A stretch of DNA of 64,000 nucleotides from NCBI GenBank assembly GCA_965276665.1, contig OZ255620.1, forward strand, positions 4,712,001 through 4,776,000, written 5' to 3'. Both the position numbers and the translations under genes were made by a program. The stretch is from CAWGJC01 sp965276665 (GTDB taxonomy: Bacteria > Pseudomonadota > Alphaproteobacteria > Acetobacterales > Acetobacteraceae). Of the stretch, positions 36,157 to 44,455 are shown piece after piece. How positions within the stretch are numbered: position 1 is the first letter of the stretch; each line of letters starts with the position of its first letter. Under the pieces are notes generated by a model. That model had not been told where the DNA came from and ran no database searches. It saw only the letters and a list, made by a program, of their open reading frames with translations.

Positions 36157-36208
36157 GACTTTTAATCTTGGGGTCGTGGGTTCGAATCCCACCGGGCTCA
36201 CCAAGTTT
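36157..36208 (+). repeat. attR, 52-bp core
   Basis: Second copy of the 52-bp core, 167 bp beyond the integrase start, and the right boundary of the element. It contains only the 3' part of the tRNA and lacks the 5' half, so it is not a functional tRNA gene. Confidence 0.95.
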
Positions 36209-36413
36209 TCCAGTCGGTTAGAAGACGAACTGCCCGTGGGATCGGGTTCGCAGGTAACGGCTTGAGTAACATTCGGAACCCAGCAGGGGCGGTTTCGACC
36301 AAAATGGGCGAACTTGACACTATCGCTCTGCCAAAACCCTGATCGACCTGGGCGAGGCGGTGATTGAGGAACTGCGGCGGATGGCGCTGACGAGATGGCA
36401 GGCGAGGCACTGA
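36209..36413 (+). mobile_element. Degraded left-end remnant of a related element beyond attR
   Basis: After attR the DNA resembles that after attL: GTTAGA-AG, AGGTAACGGCTTGAGTAAC (36252-36270) versus GGGTAACGCCTTGGGTAAC at 18441, and a start MGELD at 36304 that continues, after one missing base, as YRSAKTLIDLGEAVIEELRR and stops at 36413. The counterpart at 18745 reads MTDLDAYRSAKTLIE. About 250 bp found in the intact copy are missing here. It implies an earlier or tandem integration, now mostly deleted. Confidence 0.7.
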
Positions 36414-36431
36414 GGTCCGCGCTGCGCCCCT

Positions 36432-37982
36432 TCAGCTTTGATACGTAATCAGCGCCCCACCCGCACCGTCACTCGAGAGGGCGAAATTGCTGGTGGTGTA
36501 GCTGCCGGCGAATTTCAGGTCGGCGATAGTGGAGGCACCGTCCGAGGCGGTGAGGGTGCCACTGCTGTAATTCAAACTATCGGCCGCGGTCGCGCGCAGG
36601 TCGATCTCGGCATTGCCGCCGAACCCGGCGATCGTACCCAAAAATTTGAGAGGGTTGTCCAGTTGAAGAGCGGCACCGCTCCCGGTTAAATCGACGATCT
36701 GAGTCTTCGCCGCGCCATCAAATAGCCGAGCCGTCGCACCCGCCGCCAGAGTGAGCGTTCCGGTTCCGGCGAGCTGGCGCTGGAACAGCATGGCTGCACT
36801 GTCGATGATCGTGCCGTCATTGGCGACGGCTGCAAGGAACTGCAGGCCGCCCGAGTCCATGGACACGTTGCCTTCATTGATCAAGGTCGTGCCGATCGCC
36901 GCGCCGCCCATGTTGGCGAAGGCGAGACTCGACCCGGACTCCACATCGAGTGTTCCGGTGCCGTCCAAGTGTGCCAGGGACGCGTTGCCGCCGTCGAACA
37001 GGGTGCCGTCCACGGTCAGCGAGCCGGTGCTGGTGAACGCCAGCGGCGCGTCCGAACCATCGAGTTGAAGAACGCCGCCCGAGGCGATGTCTATCGTTCC
37101 CTGGCTCGTCATCGCGGTGGTTTCGGAGTTGAATTGCGCCCGGAAAAACAACCGGCCGCCCGTCCCGATGGAAATCAGGCCGGGGTTGCGGAGCTGGGCG
37201 TTTTCCGAGAACACGGAAACGTCGGCATCTGAAGTGCTGATGCTGATCGTGCCCTCGTTAAGCACGTTGCCGACGATCTCGATCACACCATCAATGTCGT
37301 CCGCTGCGAGCAGACCGTGATTGACGAAGCGATCGACTGACATGTTATCGAATGAGCCAGCACCGATATTGATCGTTCCTTCGTTCACTAGGAGCGAGGC
37401 TCCCAATCCGGAGTAGCCATTCGCATCGACGGTCACGTCCGATGCCAGACGCAGCGTTGAAGATGCGGCGACGCCGCTATTGTTCAGCGTGATCGTCGCG
37501 TTCTGTATGACGAGATCGATGTTGCTCTCAATGTGCGCTTGGCCGTCGAGCTCGACAATGCCTGGCCCGGTCCCGTCGAGGCCGGTGACGTCAAAACCGT
37601 TCGCGAAGAACAGCTCACCGCCATCAAGCGTCAGCGGGCCCTCCCAGGCAACACCGTCCAACGTGCCCTGCCCGGATGCAAAGGTGCCACCGTCCGAGAC
37701 TACGGTCCCGCCGGCGATCGTGCCGTCATCTTTTAGGTCGAGCGTGCCGGCGGTCAGCGTGAGTGTAGTCCCGAGGGCGAGCCGGCCGAACAGATCGAGT
37801 GTGGCGCCGGCCTGGTCGATTGCTAGGGAGTGCGCTGCCTGATGGCCTCGGAGAGTGACGGCATAGCTGCCATTGGCTGCGATTGTCACATCATCGCCGC
37901 CCCCCGGCACCGTGCCGGTGCTCCAGTCACCCGTGTCACTCCAATTCCCGCTATCCGGATTCTTCCACGAAATCTGGGTCAT
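36432..37982 (-). CDS. Beta-strand-repeat (autotransporter/adhesin-like) protein
   Basis: 516 aa of short strands rich in Gly, Thr, Ser, Asp and Asn, probably a beta helix or solenoid. The N-terminus ISWKNPDSGNWSDTGDWSTG and the C-terminus ASDGASTIADLKFAGSYTTS match two recurring alphaproteobacterial modules of such proteins. No cleavable signal peptide is seen, so secretion, perhaps by a type I exporter, would rely on the C-terminal module; this is inference. AGAGA precedes the ATG at 37982. It lies directly beyond the element remnant and reads toward it. Confidence 0.65.
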   Translation of the reverse strand: MTQISWKNPDSGNWSDTGDWSTGTVPGGGDDVTIAANGSYAVTLRGHQAAHSLAIDQAGATLDLFGRLALGTTLTLTAGTLDLKDDGTIAGGTVVSDGGTFASGQGTLDGVAWEGPLTLDGGELFFANGFDVTGLDGTGPGIVELDGQAHIESNIDLVIQNATITLNNSGVAASSTLRLASDVTVDANGYSGLGASLLVNEGTINIGAGSFDNMSVDRFVNHGLLAADDIDGVIEIVGNVLNEGTISISTSDADVSVFSENAQLRNPGLISIGTGGRLFFRAQFNSETTAMTSQGTIDIASGGVLQLDGSDAPLAFTSTGSLTVDGTLFDGGNASLAHLDGTGTLDVESGSSLAFANMGGAAIGTTLINEGNVSMDSGGLQFLAAVANDGTIIDSAAMLFQRQLAGTGTLTLAAGATARLFDGAAKTQIVDLTGSGAALQLDNPLKFLGTIAGFGGNAEIDLRATAADSLNYSSGTLTASDGASTIADLKFAGSYTTSNFALSSDGAGGALITYQS

Positions 37983-38313
37983 GGTGTTCTCTCCCGTTCC
38001 CGCCGTTCCGCGCGGCTTTCGATGCCGGAACGAGCTTAGGAGTGGCACTTGGCGAGAGTCTAGGACGAAGCACCACCACCCGCGCGAGGGATTTTCCCGT
38101 CGATCTGGCGCGAAAACTCCTTGCCGAGCGGGGGAGAGGATCTCGATTAACTGGTCATTCCTTCTCCGCCCGCTGCTCGATCGCTCCACCTCATCGTCCT
38201 GAAAACAGGATGCGAGCCTTTCCCTCGCGACGCTTCGGAACCTAAGCTGACGGGCGAACCCGCCAGACAAGGCGGCGGAAGCAGCGATGAGCAAGGTGCC
38301 AGGGAGAGAAGCG

Positions 38314-39825
38314 ATGGCCTTGGGTTTCTGGAAGAGCCACAAGAGCGGCGACTGGAGTTCCGCGGCGAAATGGTCGGGGAACCGCGAGCCCGGACCAAAC
38401 GACTTGGTGCTGATCGCCACTGCGAAGCCGCAGACAATCACCGTCTCGACGGACACGCCCGGCGCTTCTCGCCTGCTGCTCGCGTCCGATGACACGCTGA
38501 ACGTCACCACCGGCGATCTCGCCATCAGCGGCTCGGCTCTGATCGTAGGAGCGCTGGATCAGAGCGACGGCACGCTGAGCGTCGGGCCGCATTCCAGCAT
38601 CACCGGCAATGTCGACCAGACCGGCGGCACGCTCCGCATCACCGGCGGTGAGATTCGGCTAGCCGGTACCGACACATTTGCTGGGACAATCGGCGGGATA
38701 GGCACGCTTGACCTGACCGGTGGCTCTGACACGCTTGCGGCCGGAGCCACGCTTAACGTGCAGGAGCTGCAGGTCGGTAGGAACGCCCTTCTTACGGTCG
38801 ACAGCAACGTCGGGACCTTCCTGGAGAATAGCGGCACCATTGATGTTGCCTCCGGCAAGGTCCTCGGGGCGGGTGGCGTCAGCACGGGTTCAGCATTGGG
38901 CGGCACCATCGAAGGCGGTGGAACCCTGCAGGCATTCAATGCGGTGTTGCAGCCCGGCCTTTCGCTGCGCGTCTCCACCTTCGACCTATTCGGCCTGGGC
39001 GGCTCCATCGGCGGCGCCCTGGCGCATCTTTCGCTGGGAGCAAACGCAAGCTATGCCGGCGCATTCAACATGGAGGTGGCCGAGATCGCGCTGGACGATC
39101 ACAACCTGACGCTGTCGGGCAATGTACAGATCGGCGACTACGGAGGGCCGACCAGCCCGAACAACGAGCTTACCGGTGGCGGCACGCTCACGCTCGCCGG
39201 CACCGCCAGCATCGGCTACTTGCCCTCTTCCGCGACGATCGTTAACGCCGGCTCCGTGACGATCGCGGCGGGTTTTGCGCCCGCGGCGGTTTTCGGAGGA
39301 TCGGCCGTCAATCAGGATGGAGCGGTGTGGACGCTCGACTCGGCGGGGCTCGATGTAGACACGGTGAACAACGCCGGCACGATCATCGGGCACGGTGCGA
39401 GCAGCATCGGGGGGTCGCCGATGGTCAACAGCGGGCTTGTGCAGGCGGCGGATGGAACACTCGCGCTTGGCGGCGTGATAGGCGACGGCACGCTCGCCGT
39501 GTCGTCGGGCGCGTCAATGTTGTTCCTCGGGAGCGTGGGCTCGCTAGAGACGGCGCTCTTCACCAGCAATGCCACGCTCGGCTTCAATGCGCAGGATGTG
39601 TTCGGTGCGACCATCTCAGGCTTCGGCGCCGGCGACGTGATCGGTCTCAACGGAATGGCTTATGGAAGCGGCTCGACAGAGAGCTTCAATCCGTCAAACG
39701 ATCAGCTCACGGTCACCAACGGAGCGGCGGCTACTATGCTACAGTTTTCCGGCAGCTACAGCGCCAGCAACTTCGCTCTATCGGCCAACAGCACAGGCGA
39801 CACGGGGGTGAACTTCCAGTCCTGA
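38314..39825 (+). CDS. Beta-strand-repeat protein, paralogue A
   Basis: 503 aa. The N-terminus MALGFWKSHKSGDWSSAAKW, the segment VLIATAKPQTITVS and the C-terminal GATISGFGAGDVIGLNGMAY with LQFSGSYSASNFALS are closely shared with the convergent gene at 39975-41525, while the middle is diverged. Likely a secreted or surface beta-solenoid. The start at 38314 has AGGGAGAG upstream; an ATG at 38287 is also possible. DNA identity with the paralogue in the first 150 bp is high (roughly 85-90 percent by eye), and the leaders are homologous too. Confidence 0.65.
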   Translation: MALGFWKSHKSGDWSSAAKWSGNREPGPNDLVLIATAKPQTITVSTDTPGASRLLLASDDTLNVTTGDLAISGSALIVGALDQSDGTLSVGPHSSITGNVDQTGGTLRITGGEIRLAGTDTFAGTIGGIGTLDLTGGSDTLAAGATLNVQELQVGRNALLTVDSNVGTFLENSGTIDVASGKVLGAGGVSTGSALGGTIEGGGTLQAFNAVLQPGLSLRVSTFDLFGLGGSIGGALAHLSLGANASYAGAFNMEVAEIALDDHNLTLSGNVQIGDYGGPTSPNNELTGGGTLTLAGTASIGYLPSSATIVNAGSVTIAAGFAPAAVFGGSAVNQDGAVWTLDSAGLDVDTVNNAGTIIGHGASSIGGSPMVNSGLVQAADGTLALGGVIGDGTLAVSSGASMLFLGSVGSLETALFTSNATLGFNAQDVFGATISGFGAGDVIGLNGMAYGSGSTESFNPSNDQLTVTNGAAATMLQFSGSYSASNFALSANSTGDTGVNFQS

Positions 39826-39974
39826 CGCTGCGCGGGAGCACGACGCGCAGATTGCCGCGGTCGCGGGGTGGTCGATCGAGTAACGGCTGGGCCGAACATC
39901 CAGCTCGTGCGGATCACCGGCCAGTGAGCGGCGAGTCGGCGGTGGTGGGGCTTGATCAGGCCGCACCGCGCCGC

Positions 39975-41525
39975 TCACGGATGATAGGTCACCAGCGTGT
40001 TGCCGCCGTTGCCGCTCCCCAGCGCGAAATTGCCGGCGCTATAGCTGCCGGCGAATCGCAACGTGGTGCTCACCGAGCCGTTGCTGACCGTCAACCTGTC
40101 GGTTGATTGGTCGAAGCTCTCGGTCGAGCCGGCGCTGAAGGCCATCCCGTTCAACCCGATGATGTCGGCCGCGGCGAAGTCCGTGATCGTTGCACCGAAG
40201 CCGTCCACCGCGTTCACCCCGAGAGTCGTGCCGGCGCCGAGCAATGCCGTCTGGCCAGCGCCCACACCGGCAGAGAAATTCATCGTGGTTCCCGTGCCAA
40301 GGGCAAGCGTGCCAGCACCGGATACTGAACCAAGAAACGTGAGTGTCCCGCTGGTGGCCTGAATAAGCCCCTCATTGATCACCGCGCCACCGATGGCGCT
40401 GCCGTCGGGACTATTCCCGAAGTAGGGAGGCACCGTGTACGACGTAATTGTTCCTAGATTATCGACCGTGTTGGCGTAGAGGATCGGTTGCTGATCGTCG
40501 AGATCGCTGGCTCGCATGCCCCAAGTCGCGCCAGTTTGATTGACAAGGGTTCCGACCGTGACACCTTGTCCGCCTCGGTAGTCCTCCTCGGTCACAGAGT
40601 TGGCATTAACGAGGTTGCCCACCGTCAAGCTGTAGATCGTCGCTGTGCCGGCGAGCGTCAGTGTGCCGGCACCCGTGATCGCGTTCTCGGCTTGTGGCAC
40701 TCCAGGGCTTTGAGGCGGCATCACCCAGGCAAAAAGCGTATTCCCGGTTAACGTTAGATTGTAGCCCCCTAGGGCGAACGTCCCTACGTGCGCCAGTAGC
40801 GTACCGCCGAAAGTGAGGCTGCTCTCGAGAGCAATGCTGCCAGTGCCCGAGTTCAAGACGTCCCATGTGGCAACCTCGAGGGAAAGGCTTGGCCGAAGCA
40901 CAGCATCCGATATGTTGAGGGTGCCATCTCCTTCGATCGTGCCACCGAGGATACCACTCTCGTTTGTCTCGATTACCGCGCCCGACATAACCTCGATGGT
41001 TCCCGCATTCACTATGCTGGCAAAATCAGAGACAGTGTCGACGATCAATGTCGCCGGGCTCGCGATTTTGAGGGCGACATTGGGGTAAACCAGTTGGCCC
41101 GTCAGCGTGTCAGACCCCCCAAGAATGTCGATTGTCCCTGACCCTGCAAATGTGCCGCCGAACGTGTTCGTGCCGTCGAGGGAGAGGACGCCGCTGCGGA
41201 TCGCGAGGGTGCCGCCGGTCTGATCCACGTTTCCGGTGAACATCGAATGTGGCCCGACGCTCAGCGTGCCGCCGCTCTGCTTGATCGCGCCCGCGATCAG
41301 GGCAGCCCCGCCGACGCGGAGCTCGCCGGCCGTGATGGCCAGCGTGTCGTCGGCCGCCACGGCCAGGATGGACGCCCCGGGAACGTTCGAGGACACCGTG
41401 ATCGTCTGCGGCTTCGCGGTGGCGATCAGCACCCTGTCGGCCGGTCCGGGCTCGCGGTTCCCCGACCAGTTCGCCGCGGAGCTCCAGTCGCCGCTCCTGT
41501 GGCCCTTCCAGAAAACCAATGCCAT
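39975..41525 (-). CDS. Beta-strand-repeat protein, paralogue B
   Basis: 516 aa, convergent to paralogue A. It begins MALVFWKGHRSGDWSSAANW, and ends GATITDFAAADIIGLNGMAF and LRFAGSYSAGNFALGSG. The middle has an insertion-like segment (TLFAWVMPPQSPGVPQAENA) absent from A. Predicted beta solenoid without signal peptide. Its upstream leader carries CGCGACGCTT, a CCGC/GCGG hairpin and AGCAAGGCGCCA, collinear with the leader of A. Together A and B make a large inverted repeat, with 149 bp between their stops that shows no gene. Confidence 0.65.
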   Translation of the reverse strand: MALVFWKGHRSGDWSSAANWSGNREPGPADRVLIATAKPQTITVSSNVPGASILAVAADDTLAITAGELRVGGAALIAGAIKQSGGTLSVGPHSMFTGNVDQTGGTLAIRSGVLSLDGTNTFGGTFAGSGTIDILGGSDTLTGQLVYPNVALKIASPATLIVDTVSDFASIVNAGTIEVMSGAVIETNESGILGGTIEGDGTLNISDAVLRPSLSLEVATWDVLNSGTGSIALESSLTFGGTLLAHVGTFALGGYNLTLTGNTLFAWVMPPQSPGVPQAENAITGAGTLTLAGTATIYSLTVGNLVNANSVTEEDYRGGQGVTVGTLVNQTGATWGMRASDLDDQQPILYANTVDNLGTITSYTVPPYFGNSPDGSAIGGAVINEGLIQATSGTLTFLGSVSGAGTLALGTGTTMNFSAGVGAGQTALLGAGTTLGVNAVDGFGATITDFAAADIIGLNGMAFSAGSTESFDQSTDRLTVSNGSVSTTLRFAGSYSAGNFALGSGNGGNTLVTYHP

Positions 41526-41706
41526 CGGCCTCTCTCCCTTGGCGCCTTGCTCATCTGGCGCCTTGCTGATCGCTGCTTCCGCCGCTTTATCTGGCGGGTT
41601 CCGCCGTCAGCATAGTTTCTAAGCGTCGCGATCGAATAGGAGCGGCTCCATTGCCGGGTCATCAAACCGCCCGGCATCAGGCCGTGCGGCCCGCTGCAGG
41701 CAGGCA

Positions 41707-42144
41707 CTATGACGGGCCGTCATTTTCAGTGGTGTCGGCACTTTTGGTCGCCATGCTCCTGAGTTTCGGATCAGTGCTCAATTTGGCGGCTTCGCTGAAC
41801 CAATGCCGAGCCTGGGCCGGATCCTTCCCGACGCCGAGGCCATTTTCGTAAAAATAGCCGAGGTCGAAGGCCGCGACCGGGTTCCCCTTCTTCGCCGCGA
41901 CTTCATAAAGGCCTGCGGCTGATGCGAAGGCGTTCGGACCACCGTCGAGCAATGTCTTCTCGGCCATCCTCATTTCGCTTGTTCCGGGGGCCGCCCTGGA
42001 CTTGCGTGCGTGAACAACCGGATGGGCCGGCCGGCGGGCTTCGGCATGAGAATCCGGCCGGGGTATCGTGGCGCATCCCCCTGACGCCGTGATCAGGATC
42101 AGAGCCGCCAGCCTGCAGCAAACGGCTTCACCCCGCAGGCCCAT
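41707..42144 (-). CDS. Sel1-like repeat lipoprotein
   Basis: 145 aa. The N-terminus LAALILITASGGCATIP has a lipobox-like end (ASGGC), so a lipoprotein is likely. The C-terminal half carries Sel1 motifs (GLYEVAAKKGNPVAAFDLGY, FYENGLGVGKDPAQARHWFS), one to two repeats. Short Sel1 lipoproteins scaffold envelope complexes in other bacteria. It is transcribed alone, convergent with nothing close. The region 41526-41706 is the leader of paralogue B. Confidence 0.75.
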   Translation of the reverse strand: MGLRGEAVCCRLAALILITASGGCATIPRPDSHAEARRPAHPVVHARKSRAAPGTSEMRMAEKTLLDGGPNAFASAAGLYEVAAKKGNPVAAFDLGYFYENGLGVGKDPAQARHWFSEAAKLSTDPKLRSMATKSADTTENDGPS

Positions 42145-42162
42145 CAGCCGTTGTCCCGGATG

Positions 42163-42399
42163 TCAGCAACTATGTAAGACAGTGCTTTGCTCCTGATCGT
42201 CTACATTCACGGCACGCTTGTCGGTGAGATTGATTGAGGCGTCGGTCTGGATGGCCCCTGCGTTGACTCCGGGACCGACCGTGCTCGTGGAGAGCTCACA
42301 GTCTTCGCCGATAAAGATGGTCGCATTATGGAACGTGCCTTGCTCGCGCCAAAAACTCCGGCCGGACGTCGCAACTCCCCTGAAGCGCCGCGTTTCCAC
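42163..42399 (-). CDS. Possible small hypothetical protein
   Basis: A frame with a credible sequence (ATIFIGEDCELSTSTVGPGV, NAGAIQTDASINLTDKRAVN) but no ATG start. The nearest start is a GTG at 42399, giving 78 aa. It ends 18 bp from the lipoprotein start and is antisense to no known gene. It could be a degraded or atypically started gene. The rest of 42145-42474 shows no other gene. Confidence 0.35.
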   Translation of the reverse strand: METRRFRGVATSGRSFWREQGTFHNATIFIGEDCELSTSTVGPGVNAGAIQTDASINLTDKRAVNVDDQEQSTVLHSC

Positions 42400-42474
42400 G
42401 CCGGGCGCGCGTGCAGGCAGAATTAACACAAGATAATCATTGCCGGCGCGCCGCTCTGCGCCGCTATATGGCCC

Positions 42475-43407
42475 ATGGCTGCGCTGCGAGCGGTCGCGTT
42501 GAGCACGATCATGCACCGGATCCAGGCGACGGCACTCAACGGGGCCATCGGCGCCCTCCGATGTCTCGGACCGGTTGCCTCCTCCGATCTCGGCGGATGG
42601 GTCGCGCGCACCGTCGGGCCGCGCCTGTCGGTCTCGCGCGTTGCCGATGCCAATCTTCAACAGGCGCTGCCGGCGCTGTGCGTCGCGGAACGGGCAAAGA
42701 TCATCCGCGCGGTCTGGGACAATCTCGGCCGCACCTCCGCGGAACTGCCGCATCTCGCGGCACTCGGCCGCTCGCGCGAAGGGCCGGGCTGGGAGATCGA
42801 GGGAGAGGCCTGGATCGCCGGGCTGCGGCATGCGGGCGCGCAGGCGCTGTTCTTCTCCGGCCATTTCGGCAATTGGGAGATGATCCTGCCGATCGCGACG
42901 GCGCTCGGCGTGCCGGTGTCGGGTTTCTACCGCGCGTCGTCGAACGTGCCGGTCAACGCCATCATCCAGTCCATGCGGCAGAACGCGCTCGACCGGCACG
43001 TCACCATGTTCGCGAAGGGGGCGCATGGCGCCAGGCTCGCCTTTGCGCATCTGCGCGCCGGCGGCTCGCTCGGGTTGCTGACCGATCAGAAGATGAATGA
43101 CGGGATCGCGGTGCCCTTCTTCGGGCGGACCGCAATGACCGCGCCCGCGCTCGCCCAGTTCGCGCTCCGCTTCGACATCCCGATCATTCCCGTCCGGGTG
43201 GTGCGGCTCGGCTCGGCTCGCTTCCGCATGATCTGCGAGCCGCCGATGGCGGTAAGGCGCACCGGCGACAAGATCGTCGACACCTACGCCATCTCGCTCG
43301 CGATGAACGCGACCCTGGAGCGCTGGATCCGGGACGAGCCGGGTGCCTGGCTCTGGCTGCATCGTCGCTGGCCGAAGCCGTCGATCAAGCGGCCCTTTGC
43401 GGGATGA
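42475..43407 (+). CDS. Lipid A biosynthesis acyltransferase (LpxL/HtrB family)
   Basis: 310-aa inner-membrane acyltransferase adding a secondary fatty acid to Kdo-lipid A or a related acceptor. The catalytic H-x4-E motif appears as SGHFGNWE (about residue 128), with GFYRASSNVPVNAIIQSMRQ and the LLTDQKMNDGIAVPFFGR block after it. The N-terminal hydrophobic helix is short. The final WLWLHRRWPKPS segment is typical of the family. The start may also be the second ATG (codon 13). The substrate, lipid A or an ornithine lipid, is not decidable. Confidence 0.85.
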   Translation: MAALRAVALSTIMHRIQATALNGAIGALRCLGPVASSDLGGWVARTVGPRLSVSRVADANLQQALPALCVAERAKIIRAVWDNLGRTSAELPHLAALGRSREGPGWEIEGEAWIAGLRHAGAQALFFSGHFGNWEMILPIATALGVPVSGFYRASSNVPVNAIIQSMRQNALDRHVTMFAKGAHGARLAFAHLRAGGSLGLLTDQKMNDGIAVPFFGRTAMTAPALAQFALRFDIPIIPVRVVRLGSARFRMICEPPMAVRRTGDKIVDTYAISLAMNATLERWIRDEPGAWLWLHRRWPKPSIKRPFAG

Positions 43408-43732
43408 TTCCGCAAGCGGCGCGGGAATGCGTTAGAAGGTCGGACGCAGCCGAGGATACGCGACGGATGCCATTCCCGTGCGAGTGCCGGGCAAATTCGG
43501 CTTCATCCGCGACTGGGACGATCGCTCGCCTTCCGGCTTCACCGCGCTCGGCCTGCGCCGCGCCGGCCCGGGCGGTCCCCTGGCAGAGACTCCCCGAATC
43601 CGGCCATGTCTGGGTTGACGTGCCGGCCAGATCGGGGCATGCGCCGGGCGAGGCGCTCCCCGGACCTCCGAGCAGCGATCAAACGCCGGCGGCGTTGATG
43701 ATATCGTCATCCCGCAGGAACCGAGGGAAGCC
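43408..43732. other. Intergenic region with one short coding-like frame
   Basis: 325 bp without a supported gene. One rightward frame (GTG about 43480) encodes about 40 residues, RVPGKFGFIRDWDDRSPSGF followed by ALGLRRAGPG, which looks like protein and could be a remnant. No known motif. A strong ribosome site for the next gene lies at its end. Confidence 0.35.
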
Positions 43733-44413
43733 ATGCCTGACGAACAGATGAGGGATTGGCGGCCCTATGCGGGAGGCGCGCTGATCGTGCTGCTTCTGGT
43801 GACCATCGTGTTCGCGGTGACGCTCCGTCGCGCCGATCTCGCCGAGCAGCGGCGCGACACGCTCGCGCTGGAACGCATCACCGCGCAATCTGCCGCCGCG
43901 ACCGCGCGCGCCAACGCCGAGGCGGCAACGGCGCGGAACGACACCGCGAAGCTCGAAGCGCAGACCGCCCAACTCCGCCTGCGATTGCAGCAGGAGAGGG
44001 CGCGTCGCAACGAGATCGAATCCCTCGTGGCATGGCGCGATCTGCCGCGGCCGGTGGCCAAGGCGATGGGCGATGTCCTGGCAGGCAAGCCCGCAAGCGT
44101 GACGCTCGACTACATCGCCAATGACCCCGAGGCGATGTATTTCGCCCGCCAGATCGGCCGCATCTTCCAGGCCGCGCATTGGACGGTGACACCGCATCCA
44201 GCGAATTATCCCGACACGCTCTATTTCGGCGTGTGGCTGGAAAATAACGGGCGTCCCGAGACCGCGACGGCGGCCGACGCCCTGAAGGCCGCGGGCATCG
44301 CGGTGACCAACGCGCATATTCCCCCAGTCCCCGGCGCCACGCCGGATGCCGATGTGCCGGTGACGCTGCTGATCGGCTCGAAGCAGCCGGTGATCGATCC
44401 CGGCGGACACTGA
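43733..44413 (+). CDS. Membrane-anchored coiled-coil protein, unknown function
   Basis: 226 aa. One N-terminal transmembrane helix (YAGGALIVLLLVTIVFAVTL) is followed by a periplasmic or cytoplasmic coiled coil (ARANAEAATARNDTAKLEAQ, TAQLRLRLQQERARRNEIES). A C-terminal alpha/beta domain contains DTLYFGVWLENNGRPETATA and VPVTLLIGSKQP. GAGGG lies 6-10 nt before the ATG. The arrangement suggests an envelope protein with a sensory or adaptor domain, but I do not recognise it. Confidence 0.6.
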   Translation: MPDEQMRDWRPYAGGALIVLLLVTIVFAVTLRRADLAEQRRDTLALERITAQSAAATARANAEAATARNDTAKLEAQTAQLRLRLQQERARRNEIESLVAWRDLPRPVAKAMGDVLAGKPASVTLDYIANDPEAMYFARQIGRIFQAAHWTVTPHPANYPDTLYFGVWLENNGRPETATAADALKAAGIAVTNAHIPPVPGATPDADVPVTLLIGSKQPVIDPGGH

Positions 44414-44455
44414 CGCGGCCGATCCGCCTCGTTCCGTGCTGACAAGGAGGTACGC

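Larger units (their letters stand above)
18347..36208. mobile_element. Integrated phage-like element in tRNA-Lys (17.8 kb)
   Basis: Bounded by 52-bp identical direct repeats. It carries, from the right end, a tyrosine integrase, coupled small genes, an AlpA-like regulator, primase/helicase, a leftward tail/packaging block (tape measure, hub, TerL), BrnT/BrnA, small leftward and rightward genes and a RidA homologue. GC is visibly lower and more mixed than in the flanks. No portal, major capsid, head protease, tail tube, lysis genes or repressor is identifiable. At least one core gene is frame-broken, so it is either a decaying prophage or a satellite-like element. Confidence 0.9.

Noticed and set aside
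36157..36203. Second tRNA-Lys gene
   Set aside because: Only the 3' portion is present; the 5' half and D arm are absent, so it is the attR copy.
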